From NCBI RefSeq assembly GCF_039851975.1, contig NZ_CP156660.1:3539035-3603034 (forward strand): 64,000 bases of DNA, read 5' to 3'. The notes under the pieces were generated by a model that had not been told where the DNA came from, ran no database searches, and saw only the letters and a list, made by a program, of their open reading frames with translations. This document shows, in pieces, positions 34,837-44,378 of the stretch. The stretch is from Desulfoscipio sp. XC116. GTDB taxonomy: Bacteria; Bacillota; Desulfotomaculia; Desulfotomaculales; Desulfallaceae. The position numbers were made by a program, and so were the translations under genes. Position 1 is the first letter of the stretch; each line of letters begins with the position of its first letter.

Positions 34837-35729
34837 TATTTCCACCCCCAATTTAAGAATGCGGGCAATGCTGCGGTAATGAGAAGACAGGCTAGCGTCA
34901 GTAGCTGCCGGGGTGATACAAATAAGACGCCGAGCTGCGGGTAAAACCGGTATTGAGCCCACCCGGGGACTAATAATGCCACACCCAGTAATAATAACGC
35001 CAGGCTGGACGATAAAATAATCATGTCCCGAACCTGCATTCTTTCCCCGCTATAGTGGCTTCGGGGGCCGCTGCCATATGCTCTGCTTTGTATTGCCTCG
35101 GCAATGCCCAAGGCATTTTCCAACGAAGTTAATGTTATAACCTTTAATAGCGGATAGTAGCTATTGATTTTTTGGATCAGACCGGTCTGATCGAAGGCTA
35201 CTCCCCTGGTTTGCTGTACTTCTTTAATATTTTTAAGCCGGACTGCCAGATAAGGTATTAATCTGGTAGTCAGCGCTACTAGCATAGCCGTTCTCGGGGC
35301 CAGGCGGGCAAATAGTTCAAAAGCCCGGTCGGGATTTATGGTTTGGTTATATAAGAAGAAGATAGTTATGACTACTAATAGGCGCAGGCCCATATCAAAA
35401 CCGTATAGAAGGGCTTCCAGGGTAACGGCAATCCGTCCCATTACCGGTATATCGGGTAAAGTGAGCAGTACGGTGCTGCCCAGCCGGTTAAATAATGGGT
35501 TAATTAATATAATCATGATCAGCAGTATGATAAGAAACGGAACAAAGGTTTTGTATGCCGCAAAAGCGTCTACTAGTTTAATGTTTATTAATAACACGGC
35601 GTACAGGGCTATCAGCAGCACCGGATGATTGCAGGCCAGCGCAAGGAAAAGCAGGACTCCCGCGTAGACAATTATCGTCAGCGGATGGAAGGACTGCAAA
35701 AAAAGTTTTTTATCCCGGTAGATATACAT
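34809..35729 (-). CDS. ecfT: ECF transporter T component
   Basis: A 306-residue membrane protein with a hydrophobic N-terminal half, and the EcfT coupling helices with Ala-Arg-Gly-like motifs: QTRGVAFDQ (about residues 168-176) and IQSRAYGSG (about 210-218), which contact the two ATPases. It lies upstream of and overlaps the double ATPase gene, and is followed by the S component, giving a complete transporter in one operon. Confidence 0.9.
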   Translation of the reverse strand: MYIYRDKKLFLQSFHPLTIIVYAGVLLFLALACNHPVLLIALYAVLLINIKLVDAFAAYKTFVPFLIILLIMIILINPLFNRLGSTVLLTLPDIPVMGRIAVTLEALLYGFDMGLRLLVVITIFFLYNQTINPDRAFELFARLAPRTAMLVALTTRLIPYLAVRLKNIKEVQQTRGVAFDQTGLIQKINSYYPLLKVITLTSLENALGIAEAIQSRAYGSGPRSHYSGERMQVRDMIILSSSLALLLLGVALLVPGWAQYRFYPQLGVLFVSPRQLLTLACLLITAALPAFLNWGWKYWPYLRWKL

Positions 35730-35749
35730 AGTTTACAATCACCCTTTAA

Positions 35750-36919
35750 TTAGTTGACGACGGGTACGGGGAGTACCTTTTCGCCACTGACTACGGCACC
35801 GAAATACTGTTTAAAGGAGCCGGGGCTGGAGATAAGGAGGTTTACGGCCCGGTCCAATCCCGGCTGGTCCAAGCCGGTAACCAACCATACCGGGGTGGGG
35901 TCCCCCATGCCGGAACCGGTGGCTGTTATTGCGCCGACGTTTTGGTGATACCGGCTAACGATCTCGCCTTTCATATCCAGGGTGGCGAAGTAATCCGGGG
36001 CAAGTTCAATAAATAAACCGGTTTTTTTGCGCTGCTTTTGTACCCCTTGCCAGAATTGTTCGCCGGCAAAGCTTTTCCACAAGCCGATTACCAATGTAAT
36101 TTTTTCGCTTTTGGTTACTGTTTTTTCGTTGTAGGGTTGTACGGTTACGTTTTTAGCCCCCAAATTACGCAGGTGCTCGGCCAATTGATGGCCTTGCCGT
36201 TCACAGCCCGGGGCCGTCAGTACCGCCGTGCCGGGGTTTTGGCCGCGGTAGCCGCTGATAAAAGGTTCGGGGAAGGCGCCTATTAAGGCCGGTGTAAATA
36301 CTGCCCCGCCCCAGTCGTGATAATCCCACCAGATAACGTCACCGGGTGCGGGCTTGTAATCCAGCGCTCCCGTCGAAGTGATAATGCCGTTTGCGTAATA
36401 AAACCAATCCCTGGTCTTTTTGTCCGAGCCTGTGTAACCCGATCTGAGACCGTTGATAGCTTCCACAAAACCGCCACCGTATTGTGTATTTACATCCAAG
36501 TTGTTTTTTAAGATATCCATTACCGAGTCTCCCGGCTTAAGGGCAACTCTATCGTTGTACAGCGGGCTTTTAGCGTAATCCCGGGTAACCCACAAGCTAA
36601 CTTCGGATGCCGGTGAAGCCGAGTTTTTTCCCGCTCCGCCGGTGCCGGCGGGGGCTTCTTTTTGCCCGCTTCCCTTGTCGGCGCGGGGAGCCGGTTGGGC
36701 CGGACCGGGTTCTTCGCCGGGTTGTTCCGCGCCGGCGGTCGCTTCTTCAGAGGGCCGAGTGCCGGTATCCGCGTTTTGGGTTTGCTCTTTGTCCTGTTTA
36801 AGAGCTAATTGGCCCGGCTCCGTATCGGTATTGCCGTCCGGAGCGGATGAGCCGCCGCCGCACCCGGCGGCGCAAATCAGCACTATCAATAATGAGATGA
36901 CCATGCCCCAACGTTTCAT
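35750..36919 (-). CDS. DUF4430-domain lipoprotein (transcobalamin C-domain type)
   Basis: A 389-residue lipoprotein: signal peptide with lipobox LICAAGC (Cys20), a long Pro/Gly/Glu-rich linker (about 25-100), then a DUF4430-like domain (about 105-200; GDSVMDILKN, then WFYYANG and PGDVIWWDYHDWG) and a further C-terminal domain (about 215-389) of unknown type. DUF4430 resembles the beta domain of transcobalamin that clamps B12. The ATG at 36919 has GGGAGG nine bases upstream. Anchored in the membrane, it could pass cobalamin to the ECF transporter encoded immediately downstream. Confidence 0.8.
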   Translation of the reverse strand: MKRWGMVISLLIVLICAAGCGGGSSAPDGNTDTEPGQLALKQDKEQTQNADTGTRPSEEATAGAEQPGEEPGPAQPAPRADKGSGQKEAPAGTGGAGKNSASPASEVSLWVTRDYAKSPLYNDRVALKPGDSVMDILKNNLDVNTQYGGGFVEAINGLRSGYTGSDKKTRDWFYYANGIITSTGALDYKPAPGDVIWWDYHDWGGAVFTPALIGAFPEPFISGYRGQNPGTAVLTAPGCERQGHQLAEHLRNLGAKNVTVQPYNEKTVTKSEKITLVIGLWKSFAGEQFWQGVQKQRKKTGLFIELAPDYFATLDMKGEIVSRYHQNVGAITATGSGMGDPTPVWLVTGLDQPGLDRAVNLLISSPGSFKQYFGAVVSGEKVLPVPVVN

Positions 36920-37008
36920 TTGCATAAGCCTCCCTGCAACAAACGGGTATTTAAGCGATTAGATAGTTTTTATATAATTATTTAGTCTTCACAATAACTT
37001 ATAACAGA

Positions 37009-40000
37009 CTAGTTTAATGAAAGAATACGGTAAACCAATACAGCGCTCTGGGCCCGATCGGTAAGCATATCCGGTTTAAATGAGCCATCGGGAAATCCTT
37101 TAAGCAATCCGCTTGCCGCTGCGGCTGCCACACTATCCCGAGCCCAGGCGCCTACCTTATCCCGATCGGAAAATTCCAGTTCCGCCGCTACAGGCTCTAA
37201 ATCCAGGGCTCTGGTAAGTATGGCCGCAATTTGTTCTCTGGTAATCTGCTCGTCGGTACGAATGGTGCCATCGTCATAGCCTCTTACCAGTCCGGCTGTA
37301 TATGCGGCCTGTAATATGTCGTAGTGCGGGGTATCCGGCTCCAGATCGGTAAAAATCTGATTGCCGCCGGGCGGTGCTTCAATGCCCATGGCTTTAGCCA
37401 GCATAACTATAAATTCACCTCTGGTTACCGGTCGGGCCGGTTCGAAATTACCTTCACCGGTATCGGATAGTATCCCTTTTAGTGCCAGATATTGTATTTC
37501 CTTTTGGGCCCAGTCGTAGGAGCCATTGCCTACATCGGGAAAGGAAACCGGCTGTTTTTCCCTGGCCAATACCGCAAAATTGGTAAAGTGGGTAATCAGA
37601 CCGGAGATTTCCTCGTTGGCGGGGTCGACTACCGACGGTACAGGTACCCAGCGGTCATTGGCCGCGTCATACCAGGCAATGACCAGATTTTCTGGCGTGC
37701 CCTCATATCCGGCTATTTTAATGCGCAGGGTTACCGGATTATCGAAGGTAAGCCCGTCAGGCCCGAGTTCATACACCGAAGACACCTGGCGATGAGTATC
37801 CGGGATCGTTGAGTCAGGCCCGCTCAACTCGTAAATTTCTACGGTCACCCGGCTGTTTATGGACCCGCCGGGCAGACTCAGGTATACCTCCTGCAATAAG
37901 TCCGTTAGCGTATTATCGCTGTCCGGGTCGACTGGCTGCGAAACTTGCACCTTGTTTTCCTGCAGTATCTCCATCCATTTTTCCCGTTCTTCCAAGGTCA
38001 TGGGATAATCCGTGGGTACAACAACCGGGTTGCATTCGGCCAGTTCAATCCGGTGGAACAGCTCTTCTTGCTTGGGTGCCGATTCGGGTAAAAGTTGTGC
38101 CAGGTTGCCCATTTCTTCCGCCACTCGTTCTCTGGCCTGCTTGACCGCTTGTGCCCGTTCGGCCGGTACCGGAGGAATTTCCTTAGCAAGTTCACCGGAC
38201 GAAACACTTCCGTTGCCGGGATCATTGGGATCTTGGGCCCAATACCATTCCACCTCGTCCCCGTTCTCCAATTCGTAATCTTTTCCGGAAATTGATTCAG
38301 GCGCCGCTCCGTTTACTTTATACTTCCACCCGGCGGTACTGCCGGAATCCTCTGCAATACCGTCTATACTGTACACGTAGCTATCATTATACCTGGTGCC
38401 CACTCTAAGAGACGTTTGTTTTAAAGCATAGATGGGATTTCGATCCTCGCTGCCGGCAATTTGAACCGTTCCGGAATAAAGCAGTTCCCGGTCTTTACCC
38501 CGTACAAGGAGGATGACGGTAATAGAGTCGTCTTCGCCGCCCTCGCCGCCTTGGGCTTTAACATTCAATGCCAGCTCACCTGGTACAATCTGGGGATAGC
38601 CCGGCTGGTCGTACTTTTCCGCCCGGATATTAAGAGGTCCCTCGACAGCCGTAAAGCTCACAGGTTGGCCTGATGATACTATTTGTTCTTGACCGTTGAT
38701 GATTAATTTAATATCGTTTACTTGTTGTTCAGTCAGACCGGTAAGCCAATCATATTTTTTTACTGTAATTGTAACGGTCGCGCTTTGTCCGTCTTTGGGT
38801 GATTGGGGCTGTAAACCAATCAGCGTGAGATAAGTCTTGTCACTATAGGTGCCGGTATCGTAAGCGCCCAGATAAAATATGACTTCATCTCCCGCGGCTA
38901 CATTATAGCTGCCGGCCCCGGTACCCGGGGAAGATGATTCTATGTCTCCGTTCCTTAAGACGTAGTATTTCCAGGACAGAGCAGTGTCTTCGGCAAAGCC
39001 TGGGTTTTCGCTTTCACCCAGGATGGAGGTGATATATCCCCCCGGAGCGGCTACGTTTGCTTTACCGACCAGCGCCCCAAGCGCGTCCAGCGCCGTTCCG
39101 CCTACTTCCACTGTACCGGAGGCCAGTTGGCCCGCCGCGCCTTCCACCCGGACCTTGACCTGTTTGTTGAGTGCCTCTCCAACGGTGATCTGTCTGCTGC
39201 TCCTAACCAGTTCCGGATAGCCGTCCGGGTGCTGTTTATATACTTTTAAGGTAAATGTACCCGCTGCGGTTAAAGGTATCTGTGTTTGTCCGAAAGAGGT
39301 TTCATATGTTTCGCCGTTAAAATCTACGGTGACCGGGTCCAGCAGTGTGGTGGTAAAATCATTCTCCCCCCAGTCAAAGCTTGTGCCGCTTACATTTACG
39401 ATAAGGGTTTGACCTGCTGTCGGGTTGGCGGGGGTGATGTTTATTACAGGGATAAAGGTTTTATTACTCCAGTCAGCGGCAGCGTAGGCTCCGATGTAAA
39501 AAACCACCTCATCCCCGGGAGCAACATTGTATCCTCCGGGTCCGGTGCTCACGGCAGACGCATCCAGCTCACCGTTCCTTACAATGTAGTAAAGCCAGGA
39601 GGTAGTTGTATTACCGTCCGAACCGGAATCCCCTCTCTCAGTAAGAATAGTGGATATCATACCGTTGGAATCCAGCAGTACATTTGCATTGCCAACCAGT
39701 ATTTTCAAGGCGTCCAGCGCAGTTCCATCCAGTTCCACTTCACCGGAGGCCAGGGTATTTCGCAGACCTTCCACTCGTACTTTAATTTTACTTGTTCCGG
39801 GATTTTCGCCGCCGCTACCGCCGCCGACCACCACGAATGAGCCGTAGGATTCTTTTAAATCGGCCAGAGCCATTAACGCCTGGCGAGTGGCTATGTCGTT
39901 GCTGCGGCCACCGGGAAGGTGGGAAAAGGAGCCGTCGGCCAGCCGGAAATTAAACATAGCGTTAATGATATTGTTATCGCCTTTATTCCAGGTGGTAATG

Positions 40001-40704
40001 TCTTCACCGCAGGCCAATAGGCCTTGGATGACGGATGCTATACTTTCCGTGTTCTCGCTGCCGAAGGAGGCAAAGCCGCCGGAATCAAGCTGTACGGCAC
40101 GCAGATAATCCAGCGCCCCGTATACCGAACCATACACACTGGCATTCACAGTATGTTCGGCTAGAGCCATCATGGTCAGGCCGGTGGTGTCGGGGTCACC
40201 GGACGAGCCGCTGATGGAAAAACCACCGTCGTTTTTTTGCTGATTGACTAGATAATTTAACGCGTCTGAAACTCGATAACTGCCGCCCGCCCTGTCCAAG
40301 GCCAGAATGGCATAGGCAGTGTTATTAATCGAGTCGCCGAAGCTGCCGTTGGATTTTTGTTTGGCAGCCAGTTGCTCCACCAGGTTAATATTGTTGCCGT
40401 CCCGGTCGATGTAATTTTGCGGGTCTTGTCCGGCGGCCCCCAGCGCTAAAATGGTTGATGCATAGTTTAAAGCAGAGCCGTCCGGATCAGCCTGCCACGC
40501 GGAGAGATCGAACCGGTCAATTGCCCCCGCCCGGCCCAGGCCGACTATCTCTTCCCAGTAATCCGGCTGCGGTTTGTTTACTTCGTAATATTCCACCAGT
40601 GCATCCAGGGCATCCGATACTGTCTCCGCCGACGCCGGAGCAGCAGCCGTTCCCAGTAAACAAAACATCATGAGCAAAATAGTTGTCATAATTTTTTTAA
40701 TCAT
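37009..40704 (-). CDS. SLH-anchored surface protein with alpha/alpha barrel and three DUF4430 domains
   Basis: A 1,231-residue secreted protein. Order: signal peptide (1-26, ASA), alpha/alpha barrel with prenyltransferase-type repeats (about 30-290), three DUF4430-like domains (about 306-408, 516-615 and 728-823, each with a GTALDAL-type helix, a W-x-YY(I/V)-x-(R)NG strand and a PGDEV or AGDEV turn), an extra beta domain with a ZU5-like region (about 930-1045), and three SLH repeats (about 1050-1231) that bind the cell wall polymer. Barrel plus DUF4430 is the layout of transcobalamin and intrinsic factor. First gene after the cobalamin riboswitch; ATG 40704 has AAGGTGG upstream. Confidence 0.88.
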   Translation of the reverse strand: MIKKIMTTILLMMFCLLGTAAAPASAETVSDALDALVEYYEVNKPQPDYWEEIVGLGRAGAIDRFDLSAWQADPDGSALNYASTILALGAAGQDPQNYIDRDGNNINLVEQLAAKQKSNGSFGDSINNTAYAILALDRAGGSYRVSDALNYLVNQQKNDGGFSISGSSGDPDTTGLTMMALAEHTVNASVYGSVYGALDYLRAVQLDSGGFASFGSENTESIASVIQGLLACGEDITTWNKGDNNIINAMFNFRLADGSFSHLPGGRSNDIATRQALMALADLKESYGSFVVVGGGSGGENPGTSKIKVRVEGLRNTLASGEVELDGTALDALKILVGNANVLLDSNGMISTILTERGDSGSDGNTTTSWLYYIVRNGELDASAVSTGPGGYNVAPGDEVVFYIGAYAAADWSNKTFIPVINITPANPTAGQTLIVNVSGTSFDWGENDFTTTLLDPVTVDFNGETYETSFGQTQIPLTAAGTFTLKVYKQHPDGYPELVRSSRQITVGEALNKQVKVRVEGAAGQLASGTVEVGGTALDALGALVGKANVAAPGGYITSILGESENPGFAEDTALSWKYYVLRNGDIESSSPGTGAGSYNVAAGDEVIFYLGAYDTGTYSDKTYLTLIGLQPQSPKDGQSATVTITVKKYDWLTGLTEQQVNDIKLIINGQEQIVSSGQPVSFTAVEGPLNIRAEKYDQPGYPQIVPGELALNVKAQGGEGGEDDSITVILLVRGKDRELLYSGTVQIAGSEDRNPIYALKQTSLRVGTRYNDSYVYSIDGIAEDSGSTAGWKYKVNGAAPESISGKDYELENGDEVEWYWAQDPNDPGNGSVSSGELAKEIPPVPAERAQAVKQARERVAEEMGNLAQLLPESAPKQEELFHRIELAECNPVVVPTDYPMTLEEREKWMEILQENKVQVSQPVDPDSDNTLTDLLQEVYLSLPGGSINSRVTVEIYELSGPDSTIPDTHRQVSSVYELGPDGLTFDNPVTLRIKIAGYEGTPENLVIAWYDAANDRWVPVPSVVDPANEEISGLITHFTNFAVLAREKQPVSFPDVGNGSYDWAQKEIQYLALKGILSDTGEGNFEPARPVTRGEFIVMLAKAMGIEAPPGGNQIFTDLEPDTPHYDILQAAYTAGLVRGYDDGTIRTDEQITREQIAAILTRALDLEPVAAELEFSDRDKVGAWARDSVAAAAASGLLKGFPDGSFKPDMLTDRAQSAVLVYRILSLN

Positions 40705-40796
40705 TGTAACCCACCTTTTATTTTTTACGGTTATCAAGGCTATAACAATTGCTGACAACTGCCGGCGCACAGGTTGAGCATTGAATTTGGCAGCTG

Positions 40797-40833
40797 AATA
40801 AAAACGTAGACCGGCTTATCGATAAGCCGGTCT
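40797..40833 (-). terminator. Terminator of the cobalamin riboswitch
   Basis: A perfect 26-base palindrome (40808-40833, arms AGACCGGCTTATC) is followed on the minus strand by ACGTTTTTATT. It stands between the aptamer and the first gene and is the probable off-switch. Confidence 0.88.
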
Positions 40834-40842
40834 GCAGTGGAA

Positions 40843-41003
40843 TACCCCCAAATAGGCAACCCTTACCTGGAAGGCTTTACCGTATTAAACATTTGGGGCA
40901 GGTTCCTGACTTTCCGGTTAACTAAGAGATTAACCGGTCACAGTGGCCGGACCGTCCAGGATTTGCACCCGGTTCCCTGAAACACACCCAATGCGCTTTA
41001 TTT
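40843..41003 (-). promoter_or_regulatory. Cobalamin (B12) riboswitch aptamer
   Basis: On the minus strand the conserved B12-element parts occur in order: AGGGAA-CCGGTG-like start with GGGTGCAAATCC, then the B12 box GCCACTGTGACC, then GTCAGG-ACCTGCC. It controls the operon of SLH protein, DUF4430 lipoprotein, ECF transporter and barrel protein, and ties that operon to cobalamin. Confidence 0.93.
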
Positions 41004-41020
41004 AGCTTGTTAATTTTTAC

Positions 41021-41049
41021 ATTATACAACCTTTTGCCCCAAAAGTTAA
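41021..41049 (-). promoter_or_regulatory. Predicted promoter of the B12 operon
   Basis: TATAAT (41026-41021) lies 17 bases after a weak TTAACT (41049-41044) on the minus strand, placing the start just upstream of the riboswitch. Confidence 0.6.
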
Positions 41050-41176
41050 GCCCTGTTCAAAAAAATATCAGGCGAAGAAATCATGGCCAGCAAAAAAGTG
41101 TCGCCATGATTATACCAATTCCCATCTTAGAATAAGCCAATCAGAACCTGCGAAAAATCCAAGCTTGATATGAATT

Positions 41177-41208
41177 TTAAAAAAAAACCTGCGGTGCAAG
41201 CCACAGGT
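41177..41208 (-). terminator. Terminator after the aldehyde dehydrogenase gene
   Basis: On the minus strand ACCTGTGG pairs with CCGCAGGT and runs into T9. It ends the leftward sulfonate operon. Confidence 0.88.
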
Positions 41209-41240
41209 CTGATCACACATTGCTGATCATAGGAAAAGAA

Positions 41241-42662
41241 CTACATATTTAAAACTACAATTTTTTCTTTAGTCATTTCTTCAATTACATATTTGGGACC
41301 TTCTTTACCAATACCGCTTTCCTTCCATCCACCATAAGGCATAAGATCAGCACGGAAAGTAGAAACATCATTAATGATTACCCCACCGGCTTCCAATTCT
41401 TCCGCACAACGAGCAGCAAGGTCCAATGAGTTTGTGAAAATTGCCGCCTGCAGACCGTAGGATGAATCGTTTGCTAAAGCAATGGCTTCGTCGATGGTAT
41501 CATAAGATACAATATTAAAGACGGGAGCAAAGACTTCGTTACAACTGCATTTCATTTTGGGTTTTACATCTGTTAAAATGGTTGGTTCTAAAAAAGGACC
41601 TCTCCGATTCCCGCCTATCAAAATTTTAGCTCCATCGCTCACAGCCTCCCGGATCCAGGTTTCAGCACGTACAGCCTCTTCCTCGCTAATCAGAGGACCG
41701 ATATCAGTAGCAGGATCCAAGGGATCTCCAATTTTTAGGGTCTGTGCCAGAGAAGCCGCTTCCTTGCAAAATTTATCGTAAATGCCGCTATGAACATAAA
41801 CTCTTTGCACGGAAATACATAACTGCCCGGCATTGGCAAAGGCCGATCGTGTACATGCCTCAACAGCTGCAGCTAAATCAGCATCACTGTGAACTATGGT
41901 TGGTGAATTGGAGCCAAGTTCCAAAGAAATAGGTCTAAAACCTACGGCATTTTTCAATTTCATACCCACTGCCGCACTACCGGTAAAGCTATAATAAGCA
42001 ATCCGTTCATCCTTAGCCAGGGCATCGCCCACTACCGGACCTGAACCCATAACCATGTTTAGGTATCCCGCAGGTAACCCCGCTTCCGCCATGATTTCAC
42101 ATAGTTTTGCTCCTATGATAGGGGTTGCACTGGCTGGTTTATATACAACAGTATTTCCCGCGGCAATGGCCGGACCAATTTTATGACAAGTTAAGTTGGC
42201 CGGAACATTAAAAGGGGTAATAGCACAAACAATCCCTAATGGCACTCTCATGGTCCAAGCCCGGCGACTTTCGTTCCCGGGAGAACCGGCAATGGGAACG
42301 ATTTCACCCTGTACGCGTTTGCTCTCCTCAGCAGAAATCAACAGAGTTTGGGCGGCTCGGGCAACTTCACCTTTTGCTTCTTTAAATGTTTTACCAACTT
42401 CCTGGCTAATTATTAAAGCCAATTCCTCTTGTTTTTCTATCATTAATTCACTGGCTTTTTTTAAAATCTCATAACGACGGTAAGGAGCCAGTTTATTTTT
42501 TTTAAAGGCTTTTTCCGCAGCGGAAATAGCTGCATCCACTTCCTTCGCCCCGGCTACACAATATTCTGCGACCGGTTCACCTGTCGCCTTGTTGAATACC
42601 TTTTCCTTTTGATTTGTTGTTACCCACTCACCGTTAATAAATAATCGCAATTCAGCAACCAT
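41241..42662 (-). CDS. Aldehyde dehydrogenase (probable sulfolactaldehyde dehydrogenase)
   Basis: A 473-residue NAD(P)-dependent aldehyde dehydrogenase of the lactaldehyde/GapN-like group. The catalytic Cys282 is in NAGQLCIS, Glu248 in LELGSNSP, and ITPFNVPANL with KPASATP form the cofactor site. GGGAGG lies eight bases before the ATG. It is the last gene of the leftward operon with suyAB and slcC-like genes; known DHPS pathways use an aldehyde dehydrogenase (SlaB) to oxidise 3-sulfolactaldehyde to sulfolactate, the step this enzyme most likely performs (inference from context). Confidence 0.85.
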   Translation of the reverse strand: MVAELRLFINGEWVTTNQKEKVFNKATGEPVAEYCVAGAKEVDAAISAAEKAFKKNKLAPYRRYEILKKASELMIEKQEELALIISQEVGKTFKEAKGEVARAAQTLLISAEESKRVQGEIVPIAGSPGNESRRAWTMRVPLGIVCAITPFNVPANLTCHKIGPAIAAGNTVVYKPASATPIIGAKLCEIMAEAGLPAGYLNMVMGSGPVVGDALAKDERIAYYSFTGSAAVGMKLKNAVGFRPISLELGSNSPTIVHSDADLAAAVEACTRSAFANAGQLCISVQRVYVHSGIYDKFCKEAASLAQTLKIGDPLDPATDIGPLISEEEAVRAETWIREAVSDGAKILIGGNRRGPFLEPTILTDVKPKMKCSCNEVFAPVFNIVSYDTIDEAIALANDSSYGLQAAIFTNSLDLAARCAEELEAGGVIINDVSTFRADLMPYGGWKESGIGKEGPKYVIEEMTKEKIVVLNM

Positions 42663-42823
42663 TGCACTGACCTCCCTATAATAATTTTATATAATCAAAG
42701 CGTAAGATTAATAAAAATCAACTGCCCCCTTCCGGGAAAATATTGATTTAATCGTACGTTTTCAGACAACATGCGCAGACTTTTATCAAGAGCATGGACC
42801 CCTCGCTAGAGAAATCCACAGCA

Positions 42824-43990
42824 TTAAGCGCTACGATATAATTTAGTCAGTACAAATTCCTGGTGCCCCAAAGCTTCAGCACTTGTAAACCGGCCGTTAC
42901 AGGTACGGATCATCATCTCCAACAACGCGTCCGAAGCCTGATCCAGATTCATTTCCCTGCGCAATATGCCGCTAACGTCCACATCAATATGTTCCTTCAT
43001 GTCTACCACGGTCATTGGGTTAGCGGAAAGCTTTATAACCGGCTCAATCGGGTTGCCAATGATATTGCCCTGTCCGGTGGGGAAGAAGTGTACCACTGCG
43101 CCGGACGCCGCCCACAGTGTCACTGCTTCAGCGGCAGCTGAAGAAGTGTCCATGTACCAAAGACCTTTTCCTGTAGGAGATTCGGCCGGCTTCAGAACGC
43201 CTACGTATTTACAATTGCCGATTTTCTGCAGGTTACCCAGAGCTTTTTCCTCGATTGTGGTTAAGCCGCCGGCAATATTACCTTTGGTGGGCTGCGAACC
43301 GGAAAGATCTACACCTTTGCTGATGATAAAATCGTTATACTCGGACCATATTTTATGAAATGCTTCGCCTATTTCGGGGGTGGCGCCGTGTTCTTTACAA
43401 ATATCTTCACCACCGGTAACTTCGGAGGTTTCACCAAAGCTAACAGTAGCGCCGGCGGCAACAAGCCTTTCAACAGACCTGCCAACGGTTGGATTGGATG
43501 CCAATCCGGAAGTAGTATCGGATTCACCACATTTTACCGATACATATAGCTCGTCGACCGAGCATTCAACTCTTTGTAACTCGGTAGCCCACTGGACGTA
43601 CTCCTGCGCTTTCCAGGAAGCTCTTTCAATTGTTTTAAGCTGCCCATTGCGCTCAATTGAGAATCCGGTCACAGGCTTGCCTGTTTCGGCTATACCTTCT
43701 ACAATAACGTTTGTCCATTCCGGCTCGATACCAATAACCACAACAGCAGCCACGTTGGGATTGCTGCCGATACCAATCAAGGTGCGGAAAGTAAGGTCGA
43801 GATCTTCTCCGAACTGCAGGCGCCCGTATGCATGTGGCAATGCCAGAGTGCCTTTAACATTATGAGCTACTGCTTCACATGCCGCGTTGGAAAGATCATC
43901 TAAAGGAAGAATAACAACATAGTTGCGGATACCTACTCTACCGTTTTCACGACGATAGGCATTAAATGTTGGAAAGTTATAATTAGCCAT
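42824..43990 (-). CDS. suyB: (2R)-sulfolactate sulfo-lyase, large subunit, copy 1
   Basis: A 388-residue protein of the UxaA/altronate dehydratase large-subunit family. Together with SuyA it removes sulfite from (R)-sulfolactate to give pyruvate. Features of the family include RIGIRNYV-type N-terminus ([10 protein letters not shown], about 15-24), [17 protein letters not shown] (about 151-167) and the [18 protein letters not shown] stretch. The separate small SAF-domain subunit encoded just upstream, and dehydrogenases for both sulfolactate isomers nearby, support SuyB over altronate or galactarate dehydratase. The protein is identical to the copy at 52355-53521. Confidence 0.82.
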   Translation of the reverse strand: MANYNFPTFNAYRRENGRVGIRNYVVILPLDDLSNAACEAVAHNVKGTLALPHAYGRLQFGEDLDLTFRTLIGIGSNPNVAAVVVIGIEPEWTNVIVEGIAETGKPVTGFSIERNGQLKTIERASWKAQEYVQWATELQRVECSVDELYVSVKCGESDTTSGLASNPTVGRSVERLVAAGATVSFGETSEVTGGEDICKEHGATPEIGEAFHKIWSEYNDFIISKGVDLSGSQPTKGNIAGGLTTIEEKALGNLQKIGNCKYVGVLKPAESPTGKGLWYMDTSSAAAEAVTLWAASGAVVHFFPTGQGNIIGNPIEPVIKLSANPMTVVDMKEHIDVDVSGILRREMNLDQASDALLEMMIRTCNGRFTSAEALGHQEFVLTKLYRSA

Positions 43991-43993
43991 TGA

Positions 43994-44278
43994 TTACCAC
44001 CTCGCAGTCTTTAAATTATGTGTATGCACGTGTTCTCCCTTTGTTATAGGAGCAACAACTTTGCCAATAGGTACGTTGTACTTAATAATTGCTTTGCCTT
44101 CTGCTACATCGGTAAGCGCAATTTTATGACCGATTCTAATGTCCTGCTTGGCTGTAATACTGATTGTGGCGTCGTTTGACATAACCCAGCCTTCTACGGT
44201 TTCTCCCGCTTTGATAACTTTTACCGCAACGCCGACCGAATCTTTATCGTCATGCACAATAAAGTATGGTTGATTCAT
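43994..44278 (-). CDS. suyA: (2R)-sulfolactate sulfo-lyase, small subunit, copy 1
   Basis: A 94-residue SAF-domain protein, the small subunit of the UxaA-type lyase. DKDSVGVAV, then DIRIGHKIAL and the C-terminal KGEHVHTHNLKT, whose histidines are thought to bind the catalytic metal, are typical. GGAGGGAG lies upstream of the ATG. It is separated from suyB by three bases. The sequence is identical to the copy at 52067-52351. Confidence 0.85.
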   Translation of the reverse strand: MNQPYFIVHDDKDSVGVAVKVIKAGETVEGWVMSNDATISITAKQDIRIGHKIALTDVAEGKAIIKYNVPIGKVVAPITKGEHVHTHNLKTARW

Positions 44279-44378
44279 AATTGACTCCCTCCAAAATTGT
44301 TGATTGTTTGAGTGTCTGATTCCTTATTGTGTTAGAGTGCAGCCACCCCCGGAAAATGCAATCACAAAAACAATTCTT

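Larger units (their letters stand above)
42820..44356 (-). repeat. 1,537-bp inverted repeat, left arm (suyAB copy 1)
   Basis: Matches 51989-53525 in the opposite orientation over its whole length. Two base differences were found: 44342 against 52003 (upstream of suyA) and 42866 against 53479 (silent, in suyB). Sequence diverges sharply at both outer and inner ends. Confidence 0.93.
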
